Source: Litomosoides sigmodontis (Eukaryota > Nematoda > Chromadorea > Rhabditida > Onchocercidae). From it: a stretch of 64,000 nucleotides of DNA. The notes under the pieces were generated by a model that worked only from the letters and a program-made list of their open reading frames with translations, ran no database searches and was not told the DNA's origin. The DNA is taken from assembly GCA_963070105.1 (NCBI GenBank), contig OY718808.1:9653398-9717397 (forward strand), read 5' to 3'. Numbering within the stretch: position 1 is the stretch's first letter; the number at the start of each line of letters is the position of its first letter. This document shows positions 1 to 13,369 of this stretch, piece after piece. The position numbers and the translations under genes are program-made.

Positions 1-2086
1 TTAAAAAAAGACAAATTCGTCATAAGGTGAATAACTGATTTTGTGATACCGAATGTTTGCACAGCATAAATTACCACTTGTTTCGCGAGGGAACTGTGGA
101 AACGATCGATAGTTGGATGAGCGCGTATTTTGAAATATGTCGAACTTAAAGTTTTAAGTTACATTGTACTGCAACACTTTGAATAAGGCAGTTGCTGCCA
201 ACATGAAAGGTTCCCACCCTTTAGGGTGAGTGATGACATTTTGTCTTCATCACTTAAATTATAATATGCAATTATTTTCTCGTCTCCTGTGTCATTTTTA
301 AGTTCATTTCTCAGTATGTGTATGTAATTCTTTCGGCAGCTTTTTCTCTCTTTTTGTGAAATTGTGTATAATTTCTGAATGATATAATTTAATACAACCC
401 CTCCCAACGATTCATACTGTTTTTAAATTATTCCATTGAAATTAACACTAAAATTTGTGACAATTGATGGTGAAAAGCTTGATTGGAGAACAAAATGTAT
501 TGGCTTTTCATACGTAATTAGAGCTTCGTTACAGAGCTTTGTTACGTTATATATGTAAAGATAGTCCCGTCGAACTGTACTTAGTAGCAGATTTCCTAAA
601 AGTTTTTTAGTTTTTCCTCTAAATAAATTTGAAACACACAATCTAATTAGGACAGCATTAATAATTTACTCATTTTATGCTTTTCAAAGAATGGAGTGAA
701 TAAAATGTTGATTGCTTATGCTGTATTGTTGGATCACTTCTTACTTCAGCAATTAGTTAGTCTTATCGTGATTGATAACCACTTACTCCACACTGCTCAT
801 TTAACCCATTATGCATTACCTTAAATCAACAAAAGATATCGAACAGACTTTGTAATCATCACAAGGTAGTCATTATTTAGATACATTAACGGTAGTGATT
901 AATGATTGATTGACTTCGTAAAATTATTCTCAAGACATTACAACATTCTTTTCGAAATTTGCGAATTGAAATACTTTGAACCAAATATACCACGGATAAA
1001 ATCGCATGAAACAATGCTATCACCTAAGGAATTCTCAAAACCATCAAACAACGACAGATGCAAATTATTTCGAATTGATGAATAGTAAAATTTAAAACTT
1101 TCTGTGAACATTGAATAATGAAATAAAACAATAATACACCAACATTCAACAATGAAACTGGTATAAAAACATAACAAAATTTGAATGGACTGCGGAAAAG
1201 TTCTTGAAACATAAAACTTCAAAGTAAACCCTTTTCCCCAACAATAAAAAAAGTAAAAGTAAATTCATCTAAGAGAAACAAATGCTATTTACAAACGAAA
1301 ATGAACCAACCAACTTTAACTAAGGAAAATCTAAACACTCAGCCCATTACACAAAAAAATTGTTGTATGAACTTTGTATGAAAAACTCCCCTGAAAATAA
1401 CTTCTGAAGACGAAAGTGAAAAAATATGAATGAACAGATAAAAATAGATACAATAGCTATTTAAAATGACAGCTCGATAAACCGATTATAATTTTGAAAT
1501 CAACAACGGCTTTCAAATAACTAATAATTTAATAATGAAATAGAAAAATTCAAATTTGAACGATGATATCGATTCGCTGCTTTATTAGAGTATGTTTGTG
1601 AATCATGGTTTCTTATGGAGTTTTCAAATATTTTACCCGGAAATTTGTTGAATCAGAATTTTTTAAACTTAAAATGACAGTTCTAACGAAGCCGTTCTGA
1701 TGCTTACACATCACACATAACTGGTTGCATTAATGTGTAGTTATGAAATATCGGAACAAAATATCGAAAAATATCGGAACGAAAAATATCGGAACGCTTG
1801 CAACAATAAGAACTAACCATTCCACTGTTATAAAAAATAATTTAAAGTACACATACACACGCACATACACACACACACACGCACACACACACGTACATAC
1901 ATGTGCACGCATATATAAAACATATGACAAATGGAACTAAAAACATTCAGCGCGTTATAAAAATTGCTAAAAATATTTTAAAACGACGATTCATAACTAT
2001 GGTCTAATTCAACAACAGCTCGGGCTGATCATTAACAAAAATCAATTTTTATAATACTCACGCTAACCGTACAAGTGCAGGTTACA
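1..2086. other. Non-coding stretch downstream of the MTA gene
   Basis: No exon with family similarity or a convincing splice-bounded frame was seen on either strand. Short open frames on the minus strand (159-641 and 938-1222) have AT-driven composition and no recognisable motif. Part of this stretch is probably the 3' untranslated region of the minus-strand MTA gene; a minus-strand AATAAA (TTTATT on the plus strand at 1581-1586) could serve as its poly(A) signal. A CA microsatellite lies near 1.85 kb. Confidence 0.5.
1849..1908. repeat. CA/TG-rich microsatellite
   Basis: Alternating CA dinucleotides with a few TA, GC and GT interruptions. The cysteine/valine-rich and threonine/histidine-rich open frames across it are artefacts of the repeat. 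Confidence 0.85.
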
Positions 2087-5000
2087 TCAAATAAAAAAAC
2101 CCTGTAAATTAGGCCAATGTTTAATCACAAAATCACTACTTCGACATGGATGCAGCGCGATACGGCGGCCAATTTTCTTCGGACAGATTCGTCTACGCAA
2201 TATCCTGAAGGAAAAAAGGAAAAAAAATATAAACTAATAAAAATAGGTACCTCACCAACAACTATTCAGCATGTCCGTTCGATATATGTTACAGTTCGAC
2301 ATTCAACCTTTTCCATTCACCTACATTACAAACAATAATGGCGTAAAATTTTGGGTAGTTAAATATTAACGTTACATAAAATCGGCAAATAAAAATAAAG
2401 AAGGATCGTATTTCAAATTGACTACTGATACTTGAATCTAGGGAAACTATACGTACAGCCGCATCGAAATCCGCAGTTTCGTCAGAGTTGAATATTCAAA
2501 AAAAATAATGAAGAACGAATGTGCAACATGCATGAAACTACAAGAACATATCAGAATTAAAATCTTCAGAAGTTTCAAAATGTAATCCATAAGGTTTTTT
2601 TTTTTTAAAAAGAACAGTATACCAAGAAAAAGGATGAATGATGAATGAGAAAAAAGGCATGCATGATCAGTGCTTTGGAAACCCATATGACAATATTATT
2701 TTTTATCAGTTAAAATTCCCCGATCTTCCTCCCCCCAATTCATCCTTTGCCACTACGCCGGGGTAATCTCACAGCACAACTTGTATTGCATGAAAAGCTC
2801 AAATTAGCCAATTTTCAGGTCATTCCCTTCTTTCAAATGTCCAAATTAAATTTCAAAACTTTGCCTGAAAAATTTCCGAGAAACGCACTACAGCTTAACG
2901 AATGTAACCACTGCTACATAACCTTCTGGATAGAACTACATAACTTCATTTCTGCATCGATCCCTGAATTTATTAATTCGATTTCTACCAGACTTAGCAT
3001 ATTTACTTACTTTAGTCGTGGTCCTGCGAGGAATAAAAGCTTTTCATCCAAGCCGCTCCATCGACTATCCGGCTGAAAGTTTTTCTTTCTGGAAGTACCC
3101 ACGGTTGCCAACACAGGCGCAGTCGATGTGACGACTTTTTTATCGTGTGCTACCGCATCGATGCCAATCAGAAGTGCTCCTGGTTGCGGGACTTGAGATT
3201 GTGGTGCCGAAGTGGTCGTTGCCGTTCGTGCAACTGTTGCCACCGCCTGCAGCTGTGGTACTACTTGTTGTTGCTGTTGCTGTTGCTGCTGCATTGTTGC
3301 AGCAAAAAGAGCTGGATTAACGGCAGCAATAGTTGGTGGTACGAGAACAGAAGTGGGCAGTGATAATGGTGTTACTGCAGCTACAGGCTTATTTCCTTCA
3401 CGTGCAAAGTTATGTATTGCAGTTGTTGCACCCATGCCCTGACCTATGTGTGACTGCTGATTACGAGCGGTGCTGCAAACAATTTTACTTGGACTCAAAG
3501 ACGGTTTAGTAACAATCGTGCTGCTAATGTGTGAACCAGAATGAACTGAAGCTATTTGTGGCCCTTGCGATGCTAACTGTGATGACGGAAGTGACGGCAG
3601 TGATGGAGGTGGTGGTGGTGGAGGAGGAGGAGGTGGTGGTGGTGGCAGTGTCGGTGGTGGTGGTGGAGGTGGTAGTGGTGATGATGCTACTGCTGAGAGT
3701 GAAGGTGGCGGTGTTACTCCCGGTGCTGCGATTGATACCACTGTAGAATGATGATAGTGCGTATGAACGGTACCAACGGATCCCGTAGTTACCAAATGAA
3801 TGGTATTTTGTTGCTGCGTTTGTGCTACCGTCTGTTGCAAATGCTGCAATGAGAAAACAAAACGAAACTAAAAAAGCCAAAATTTATCAAATCCGAGACA
3901 GCATTTTTACCACTTATCTCCATCTCTGTCCATCATCCATTGAAGCTAATCCACAAGTTTGTGCATCAAGAAAGCCGACATACTAACTACACTAAATACA
4001 TCGACTGTCATTGACTACGACACTACCGAAGAATGCACGCATCCTGTACCAATGCATGCTGCGCTGCTATCAATTTATATGTACATATATAAACAACTTC
4101 ATTATATAATCTCTGAGTGTTTTTAGGTAATGGGATCTTTTACTTACATCCAATTAACTAGACTTTTACGCGTTAATTCACTTATTTTTTCAGACGCCAA
4201 TCAATACGAGACTACAATTTGAGACTGTCTGGAAAAACGAAATTTTATCTAGAATTTCCAACTTTCCTTACAGCGGAATTTTTGATAATCATGCACTCTT
4301 TTTCAATACTCACCTGAACACCCATCCTTCCTTCTTGAAATAAAAAAGCATAGATAAAGAGATAGGTAAGACTACATGATTATCATCTACTGTTTCTTTT
4401 ATCCAAAAAATAATTGAAATAACTCCACTGCAATAACCTTTATAATCTAACATATTCCTTAAATTTCTTTTAATTATTGATAATAGATTCACATACTAGC
4501 ATATTAAGACCTTAAATCTAATAACTCACTTCAGTTCTGTAACATATAATATTCTGTCTAACATCCTAACATAAATATTGGCAAATAGAGGCTAAAAAAG
4601 AAGAGTTGTTCGCCTATTTACCATCAATCTAAACTTTCTTTTCACAATCTCATGTACCGAAAAGAAAGCTATTGAATTCAAGCACGAAAAGAAAGAGCCA
4701 AATTGAAAATTCCTAACCCAGGGTCTCACTTCTGCTTTTCTTAGATTACAGCAGCGCATAAAATATAGAACAAAAAAACAATTTTCAACATTATCACATA
4801 CTAAATCTGTTCGCAAAAAAACCCAAACTGTGCAACAAAATGAAAATCAGAACAAAATGAGTAAACTGAGCAGTTCATGCAAATGATGCACGTTTGAGTG
4901 CATTTATGTTTGTGCACGTATGTTTATAGTCAACTCCAAGAAAGGGAAAAGAATCATGCTAGGAGGCAATCAAACGATTGCAAACTTCAGAAAATCTGAT

Positions 5001-8000
5001 TAAGAATTCAAAAAAATGCCAGAAGTCGAAAGTGCCACCCAAAATGCTTTAATTTATAAGTATGGGAAATTACGAAAAAAAAAAACAAGAAAAGGGAAAC
5101 ACTTCAGGATAGTGAAACCTGTCTTTTTATCGGTGGTCCGCCTTTGTCACTTCCATGTCGTTTCTGAAAGTTCGATACCGCTGGTCCCATTTGAGTGAAT
5201 TGAGCACTGGAAGCGATGATCGATGAAGCTACTTGAGCAACAAGCGCATCAGGAAGTTTATTTGCTTTAATTTGCTTTGCTGCACGAATTATTTCATGTG
5301 GTTGTCGAGTTGTGCCTAAAAAAGCAATGTTGCATTAATAAAATAACAGAAATTCTCACGAAAATAATGAACTTTTGGAAAATGAATGCTAGGTTTATTC
5401 GAAAACGTTGAACATATCTTAAAAGATCGTCGAATATCTAGAAATTCTATAACCACCAAAATATAAATCAAAGTTCTAAAAAAGTCCAACCAAAAATCCA
5501 ACTATTCGACAACCAAACCGAAATACTCAACTGGAGTAATGAACTTTTCAGTACCGAGTTATTTTTAAAAATCATGATTAAGTAACCATAACAATAGTTC
5601 TTGTCGTCATTGCATAACTCAGTAATTTCGACGCGACAACTGAATAAAAAATATAAAAGATATATTAGTATCATCTGCTAGAAGTAGTGGAATTAATTTC
5701 ACAAGCACATAATCAGTTCCTAGGATTTAAAGAAATAGCTTACAGTATTGCTTGATGGCATGTCCATTTATGGGCAAGAAAGGACGCCGAGCAGAACGTC
5801 GAATATTGAATAATGATTTTGGAGCCAATCTTCGAGCAATTCGCATCGACAATGTCGTGTTCAGATAAAATGCAACACGAGTTTTCACTGATGATGAATG
5901 CCCTCCTCCAGATTTTTGCTGTGCCTGCGAATGACTGGATGGTAGACGCCCGAACATTTGGCTGCTGCTAGAACGACCATTAATTCCATTCCTTGTCTAA
6001 AATAAAGGGAAATTTATGAACATCAATTTTAAATTGCATAAGTTGGAATCTTACTAGCTTAGAAATTCTCAGACTGTTTCAAAACAATTATATCCTTCCA
6101 GTTTTGATTTCAATTTATAAGCTACCACGTGAGTAGTAACAAACAAAAGATTTAAAACCAGAAAAACTGATCTTTCCTCATTTTGTTAAATCACTGTAAA
6201 ATAAGTCCCGCTGTTCCACGCTACTGAAAGAAACTGCTTACTGAAGCAGAACTAGCTGGTCCAGAATTTCGACTGATAAAGCTAGTTGCAGCAACTGCAG
6301 ATATTAGTTTTTGCGATTGACTTTGAAGCTGTGATGTTGATTCTTGCGTTGTACCATCAAGATCATAAGACTCTAGAAAGAAGGTGATTATAGACTTCTC
6401 ATTTGCAACAAATCTGTAATAAATGTACAAGTCTGGTGAATGTATTTTCGGGAAAGATGAGTTATGAAACAATATATTCATGATATGCTCCAATTTTTTT
6501 TAGTGTAATTTTCTCCCCATTCTAATTAAAACTAATGCTTACTCCATCTCAAATTTGTAATGATGGAATGATTCAACAATGGAAAGTGGGATCCGCTCAT
6601 AAAAGAAGGGTCACTGGAATAAGCCATAATGTGATGAAAAATCATTCCTTTAGAAGATGGAAATTAGTTAACGTCAATTCCTAGTTGAGGAATGAACAGA
6701 AGAAATGCGCATCTCTATCTCTATTCACTCTAGCTTTTCAAACAAAATTGAAAAAATTAAAACCTGAATTTCCAATTCCAAAATAACAAACCATATTCAT
6801 GAACACGTTTTAGTCCACCGTACTTTTTCCATTGAGACCAACAAATGCTGCATAAACGAAGTTGCAGATGTGCAGGGCCCCATGCATACCACTGAGTTGA
6901 TTCGTCTACTTGACAACTTTCACACGCTGATGTACCTTTCATTGGTTGTCCACTAGGATTTGGTGGTCCAACCAAATTTGGATTTGGCTTATTGTAATTT
7001 GGTATGTATACTTGTTTTAATTTGCTTTCTTGTTCAACTGCTTTGTTCTTTTTAACTTCAACATAACGGTTTGTTGTTTTCCACATGTAGTAATATTCAA
7101 CAATATCTCGCATTGATTTCCATGGTAGGTAATCGGCACGTATATCGCTAAAATCTTTCCCATACTTTTCCACTGCTTCCTCAAAAAGGTTAGCTTCTGC
7201 TGCGGACCATTCTTCCATTTGATCACGACATAATATCGGTCCACCTAAGCTAACCGTATTGTGCGATGTTGTCTTGTCTGCATCCAATGGGTAATGCTGT
7301 TTACTAGGAGGCGGTACCAGGTACTTCACTGCCTGAACAGAAATATTTCAGTAACATCAAGAGCAAAAGAAATTGTCAAAAGTAATATAAAATCTGCCCA
7401 TAGGATACAAATTGCAGCTCTTTTGATTGGGATTAATTTATTTGTTTCTTCCGACTCTAGACTAAGTCCAAGATTTGTTTAAAGTTAACTGAGTTTTTTT
7501 TCGTATATTTAGATGACTATGATTCACATGGACTGACAACAGAGTAGTTATAGAGAACTAATGCAGGTTCTTCTCTATGATTATTCCGTGCTAACCATCT
7601 TATCTAAAATATCGCTAGATGTTTTGGAATTTCCGCTACTGCATCAAATGCCCTATCAACAGTGAAACAGACAAAACTTTTCTCCATAATGTGTACTTGC
7701 TCCTTAAACACCAGCATTTCATCTCGTAATTTCACTCATTCTTCTGTAATCGAAACTTTTAATCCAATAATCTAAACAGTTTGCCGAAGAATAGCTCAAA
7801 ACTGATATAAAATGTCAGCTTTGCACTATTCTTTAGCAACTGTTATATATCATTCTAAAACATGCTAAACTGAATGATCTGATGAAGCTGATAGTCATCA
7901 TTTAAAACACTGTGCAATATTCAAATCAAATCTCCAAAATCACCGCATAATCATGTCATCTTCCTGCGATATTTTAAAACCTCATAATATTCCATAAATT

Positions 8001-10479
8001 CCTAAAGATACAACGAAAGAATATGGCATCATCATGTACCTGTCCCATATCATAACCTGCTTGGTGCAAGAGAGCCATAGCGTGGAATAAAGTAACATCA
8101 CGACTTGCGGCAGCTGCAGTCATATGTAGAGAAGGTAACTTCATCGATGATGATGTGTCCAACGCGCGTGAAAATGTTCCAACCGCCCTGGACATTATGA
8201 AAGTCATCACAGTATCAGAAAAGTAAATGGAAGATACATATGCAGTCTCAAAACCTTCAAAGATTTTTTATTAGGTAATACCTTGCAACAATTAAGAATT
8301 GATCTATGTCGCGATCTGTTAAACTGTGATGAGGATGATAGACAAGAAATTCACGCTTCGAAGTTGTCACAACTGCTTCTTCATCATCTTCATCTTCAGC
8401 AATTACCAAATTTCTGAACTTATGATTTTATTGTGTTTGACTTTTTGAAATATAACCTCGTTTTACGGTATAATGATGCTTCATTGTAACGATATTTTCT
8501 GATGACTAGAAAAACCGCACTTGAACAAATAAACCTTGTTCAAACCTACCCATTCTCTTTGTTTTCATCCAAAGCATCTGGTGCCATATCATCAGGCACA
8601 TCACACTGGTACTTTTCACCAACTCTTATTTCACCTTTATCAGCTAGTAATGTCATTGCGGTTGGATCGAATACCAACGAATAAAAGAAAGCGTCCTAGA
8701 AAAAATACTTCTTCAGATCATTTCAGTATAATCCGCACCTTTATCCGGTAAAAAATTCTCGACACCTACCTCACGATCCAAATACATTTCCGGAGTTTCA
8801 ACTTCACTCAGCAATGTTACGTTGCACTTCCCTCGAATATGTGTCGCAGGAAGTGCTTCAATTTGTCGGGTAAGATAAAGTTCATGTTGTCTAAAAAGCA
8901 AATGGTTTTTGTCGCTCAATTTTTTCCCTCAACAATCCAGAAGCAGAAAATCTTATCAAACCAATTTGTTTTAGCCTGTATCTCCTTGATAACCCATCAT
9001 AAAACTCCAAAATTCCTTTGATAAATTGTCAAACTTCTAATTTACTACTCTATCTCATGACTCCTACCTTAATACATGTCTTTCTTTTGCTGTCAAATTT
9101 TCTGCTCCCTTTGGGAGGCCCGCAAAACCATAACCACCCTCCTTCGATTTTTCACTATCTTGATCTTTTTCGTCGTCCTCTTTAACATCTAAAAGTATAA
9201 AATAAACAGAGAGAGTTTTTTTAGAAACAGAAAACAAAATAGTTGACATCGAGTGCCATGTTTTCGGGTGTACAGAGAAATTGGAAATAAGGTCACCTTT
9301 AATCTCAGACACCATTTCTTCAGTATCACCGGTATCTACGCACATAGGCTTTGGTGAATCACTCTCCTCACGAATATCAGTTGCTGGAGCAGTACCATCT
9401 CTAGCTTCCAAATTGTTTCGTTGACCATTTTCAGATGAACTTTCATCATCTGAGCAATTATTTTATATATTACCATAAACGACTAAGGACAATCAAATAT
9501 TAAATTAAAAGTTCTTCTGAGTATTTTGAACAATTAAACCATGATTACACGAAACACCAACTGCTTCCCTTCTTCGGCAACTTGAGATTTAACAAAAAGT
9601 TTGAAAGGCTTCTAGCACAATAGTACTATTGCCAGACTTGTCACCTTTTTTCATCCCATCGGACGATTCATCGCTTGCCTCTCCAGCAGGAGCAGATGGC
9701 GTAATAACTAGACGTCGTCGTGTATTTATTACTTTATCTGAAAAATAAATTTAGGGAAATCCTATGTTACTTGCCATATGTTTTAATAATTTTCGTCTAC
9801 TTGCTTTTCAACTTGAAGCAATATCTTCAGCGCATCGTAACTACAACAAAAAAATATCCCATGCGACACCCCTTTGTGTGAGAACATAATGATCGGTCTA
9901 AATACTCACCAATTCTTTCTGCCCGATCAGCTACTTTAAGCAAAGATGTAGGCAAATCACGTCGTCGACAGAAGCATGAGACTTTCGCTTCCACATTTCC
10001 TGATGGTGTCTGAAACCGTTATTTGATATGTTCTGTATGGGTCTATTCTTGATATGTTCTAGTATAGGTATACGCATTCTCTTGATCAGTAAATCATGGT
10101 AGTTAGGCAAAAAATTTAAGCTCATATTTTCAAATTCATATTTTAATACAAATAAAAACCAATAATAATGTCAGAAATAATAACTGGATCGTAATTAGAC
10201 AAGTATGACGTAAACAAGTAGATTTCCCACCTTATTTAATTCTTCAATTTTTCGCACCTGATATGGAGCTGCACTCGAAATTTCGAAGTAGACAAAGTCT
10301 ATAAAACGTTTAGACATGCAATTGTAGATCGGTGATTTGTTATTAACTGTTAAATTATGCCATATTAACATTAGAACAATATCAAAAGACGAAAAGTGAA
10401 ACAGTTGCACTAAACATGCATAAACACGAATTTTACTGGAAAACTTACCTCCAACTCGATACATGTTCTGCGCCATCAT
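2087..10479 (-). CDS. lin-40: MTA / LIN-40 family NuRD chromatin subunit
   Basis: This is a metastasis-associated (MTA) subunit of the nuclear NuRD deacetylase complex. Exons from 5' to 3' are 10449-10479, 10231-10298, 9910-10009, 9645-9737, 9297-9449, 9068-9188, 8770-8890, 8550-8695, 8282-8413, 8040-8187, 6792-7332, 6242-6372, 5744-5996, 5119-5315, 3011-3843 and 2087-2204, giving 1061 residues (human MTA1 is about 715). The start [11 protein letters not shown] matches the MTA N-terminus. The BAH domain (to about residue 277) includes [15 protein letters not shown] and [15 protein letters not shown]. An ELM2 domain follows (about 280-371), then a SANT domain (about 409-460) and a GATA zinc finger with Cys508, Cys511, Cys532 and Cys535. 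Exon 13 holds the conserved [16 protein letters not shown] region. Exon 15 is low complexity (poly-Pro, poly-Gln). The last exon ([17 protein letters not shown]) aligns with the MTA C-terminal basic motif. Family identity is firm; the C-terminal splice is inferred. Confidence 0.93.
3600..3690 (-). repeat. Proline-codon tract in MTA exon 15
   Basis: GGT/GGA-rich triplets on the plus strand encode long proline runs on the minus strand, broken by TLP and SLP. A separate glutamine tract of CAA/CAG codons is encoded at about 3263-3298. Both lie inside the coding exon and are probably length-variable. The glycine- or valine-rich frames on the other strand are shadows. Confidence 0.85.
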
Positions 10480-11525
10480 GCATTAACAACGTGAATTGTG
10501 CGGATCGATAATAGGCATAAATACAAAATTCTAAAATAAAGCAACAGAATCAGCAGATGAACAGATGTGATATAAATTTGAAATATATAACGTATAAATG
10601 ATCGCAATCATATTCCTTTAGAAAAGGAATAAATTTTAGTACGAAGAAATCAGATTACTCAACAAAAATCGTATGATCAATAATTCGCTAGTTAAAATAC
10701 AAGAAATGGTAATTAACGGTCTATTTTATTTAATTAAACAACCTGCACAAGTATCTCTAATGTAGCCAAGTTACTCGGATTAAAAATATTGCGGATAATT
10801 TGAAGGATAATGGGAAAGTTAAACCAGTCCTATATCATAAGAGGAAAAATAAGTAAGCATCTCGTTCAAAAGATGTGAAAAGAACGGGGAAATTATGTTT
10901 CATTCCTTCGCGGTGAGACTTATTGGTTTAAAAAACAGTGAACAAAAAAAGCAATGGAACACAGTGAACAGTGAATAAAAAATACAACACCCCAGTAACT
11001 CTTAGCTTCTATTTTAGGCTTGCCATCCGAGTAGTACCAGTCTCAAAACGACCGCTCGATGCATTGCACCCGAATTTGATGATATAGTTCTGTGACACTG
11101 TAAGCACTTCGTGAGGCCTTCAAAATAGTGACGCTGCGTCATTCACGAGTTGAGGTCAATTCCATGTCCTACGTGATCAGCAAATGCCAAGCGGAAAAGC
11201 CACACGGCTAACAAAGTACACGAGAAGGAAATAAGTTAGACTAAGAAGTGCTACAATTTTAGAGATGTTTGCTTCAGACATGTTATGAAAGCTAATAGAA
11301 AACACCAAAGCAGAGAACAAGGAATGACAGAAGTGACTTAATAATATTCCGACTTAGGCTTATTGCCAGCTAATTTCGACAATCCAAAAATGATTGTCGG
11401 AGAGTTGAAGAAGTAAATGGAGGAGGATTGGGGACGGAGAGAATGGTATCACTTCCTACTCTCGGCGGCCACTATAATGGAAAAGCATAAACAGCTGTGT
11501 TCTACTTACTACCGTGAAGGATGTC

Positions 11526-11560
<35 letters not shown>

Positions 11561-13369
11561 ATGTATGTGTGTATGCAGGTGTGTGTGTGTGTGTGTTTGT
11601 CTGCCTGTACGTATTCCTATGCGCAATATATTCGTCCACCGTGGAAATCAATATGCGAAGTGGACCCCACCAATCGACCAACGACCAAGTTACATTTATT
11701 TGGTCCAACATGATCATCGCCGTCATCATCATCTCGTCCCTCACTTGCACTCCTACCTATCTTTCATTGTTCGAATCATCTAGGACAGAAGTTTCATATT
11801 TAACTTTACGTTGTCCTCACCCTCATCTAAAGCATGCCGTATTCGGCTGAAGAGTGTCGATACAAATTGAAATGTTGCAAATCCTTTTAAATGTAACGAC
11901 GGTAACACATACAGATTGGATCGATAAGGATGAACTGTACATGTGATATTTACAGTATTCATCGCATACAACAGAAGGAGACTCTTACCCTTATCGATAA
12001 CGGAAGGAAGGAATAACGACTAACGGTTGCGCTAATGGGATTAAACGATATCATTACTTTTGTGTCTCTCTGCACTCATCCTGTGTAATTGTATTTCGGG
12101 CTGGAACGTATGAATCTATTAAACTGCAATGGTTTCATCTAAATCATTAATTTCATAGATTCGGAGTGACTTGACGAGCGATCAGCTCCAACACGCATCG
12201 ATTTCCTGTTCAGCCGAACTCGCAGTAATGTTATATTGTATTATCATTGAAATGCTAATCATAGCTAACGGGATGAATGGACAGGGCATTTTCTATTTTC
12301 CAATCACACGGCCACGGCTTAGTTTTGGTTTCACCAACGTTAAAACTCACTCTAAATGTTGACATCAGTGTGACAGTTAGCAATGTTACTCACAACCAGT
12401 AACACGTAACATGCTCTCTTAAATTCATCTTCAGTAAATAATGAACTTTTCCTAAACTTGCTTAGCGCACTTCTATCCTCCCGCAAATTTGAGTAGCACG
12501 GAACATTGCAAATCCAAAAACTTCTATATGTTTAAAGCCCAAAAGCTGGCAAGGAATTTGTACAGATTTTGCCCTTACAATAGTCCTCGGCATAAATCCG
12601 AGGTTTTTTTCTTTTATTGAATTTGGAATTCACTTTTAACAAAAAAGTGCGAAATGAAAGTAATAAGCAAGAACAATCAATAACAAATCCCAGACATGAG
12701 AAATAATATAAAATGATAAAGAAGGTATTGTAAAAACCACAATTTAGATTAATGAATCGAAAATAGTAAGCAGCTGAAGCGAAAATTGTACAAAGATTTG
12801 ATGGAAATTTTCTTATTGGGATTGAAGTCACACTTTAATTTCTTTTTTCATGAGCGGACAGTTGAATTTGGAAAGTGAGATTTTTGAAATCCTACTAAAA
12901 TAAAAGCAAGAAAAAAAGCTTCCTAAATTGATTCATATTCGATTAGTCAACAATGTAGTAAGCTATTGTTTTTGCTTACCCTGTTGATTGAAATATTCGA
13001 CATAAGAAAAAAAACTTACATGTGCACCATATTTTAGCTAATATACCGGTAGTTTTTTCAATGTCAAGTAAGTGTAAATCCTGTTACAGTAGTACAGAGG
13101 ACTAAACATGTTTTGAACATCAGCTAATAGATACTAGTGTAAACAACATAATCTACCTACCAAAAAAGAAAATTGATGGGGTACAACTAATGAATTTCTC
13201 ACAGTGAACATCACTGACGACAGCTGCACATTTATAAATCAACCACTGACGGAACCAAATTAGAATTATTATACACTTTTCTGGGCACTGCAAAGCTGTG
13301 GAATATTTGAAAAATAGCGCTCTGTAGCAAATCTCGATACGAAGTCAATCAACTTAAAATAATTACAAT
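10480..13369. other. Intergenic region between COG7 3' end and MTA 5' end
   Basis: No protein exon is supported here. It should hold the MTA promoter and leader: a T-rich acceptor on the minus strand near 10.53 kb, about 50 bases upstream of the start codon, suggests a spliced leader or a 5' UTR exon. A slightly GC-richer patch lies near 11.0-11.2 kb. A GT microsatellite sits at 11.53 kb. Open frames across 11.4-11.85 kb are repeat-driven. Confidence 0.55.
11527..11600. repeat. GT/CA microsatellite
   Basis: A GT dinucleotide tract with CG, AT and CA interruptions. It gives spurious Cys/Val-rich and Thr/His-rich frames on both strands. Confidence 0.88.

Noticed and set aside
3145..3746. Plus-strand Cys-, Val- and Glu-rich frames opposite the MTA exon
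   Set aside because: They are shadows of the poly-Gln and poly-Pro codons of the minus-strand MTA gene.
11417..11850. Several overlapping open frames rich in Cys/Val and Thr/His
   Set aside because: They are driven by the GT/CA microsatellite, with no splice-bounded or conserved segment.
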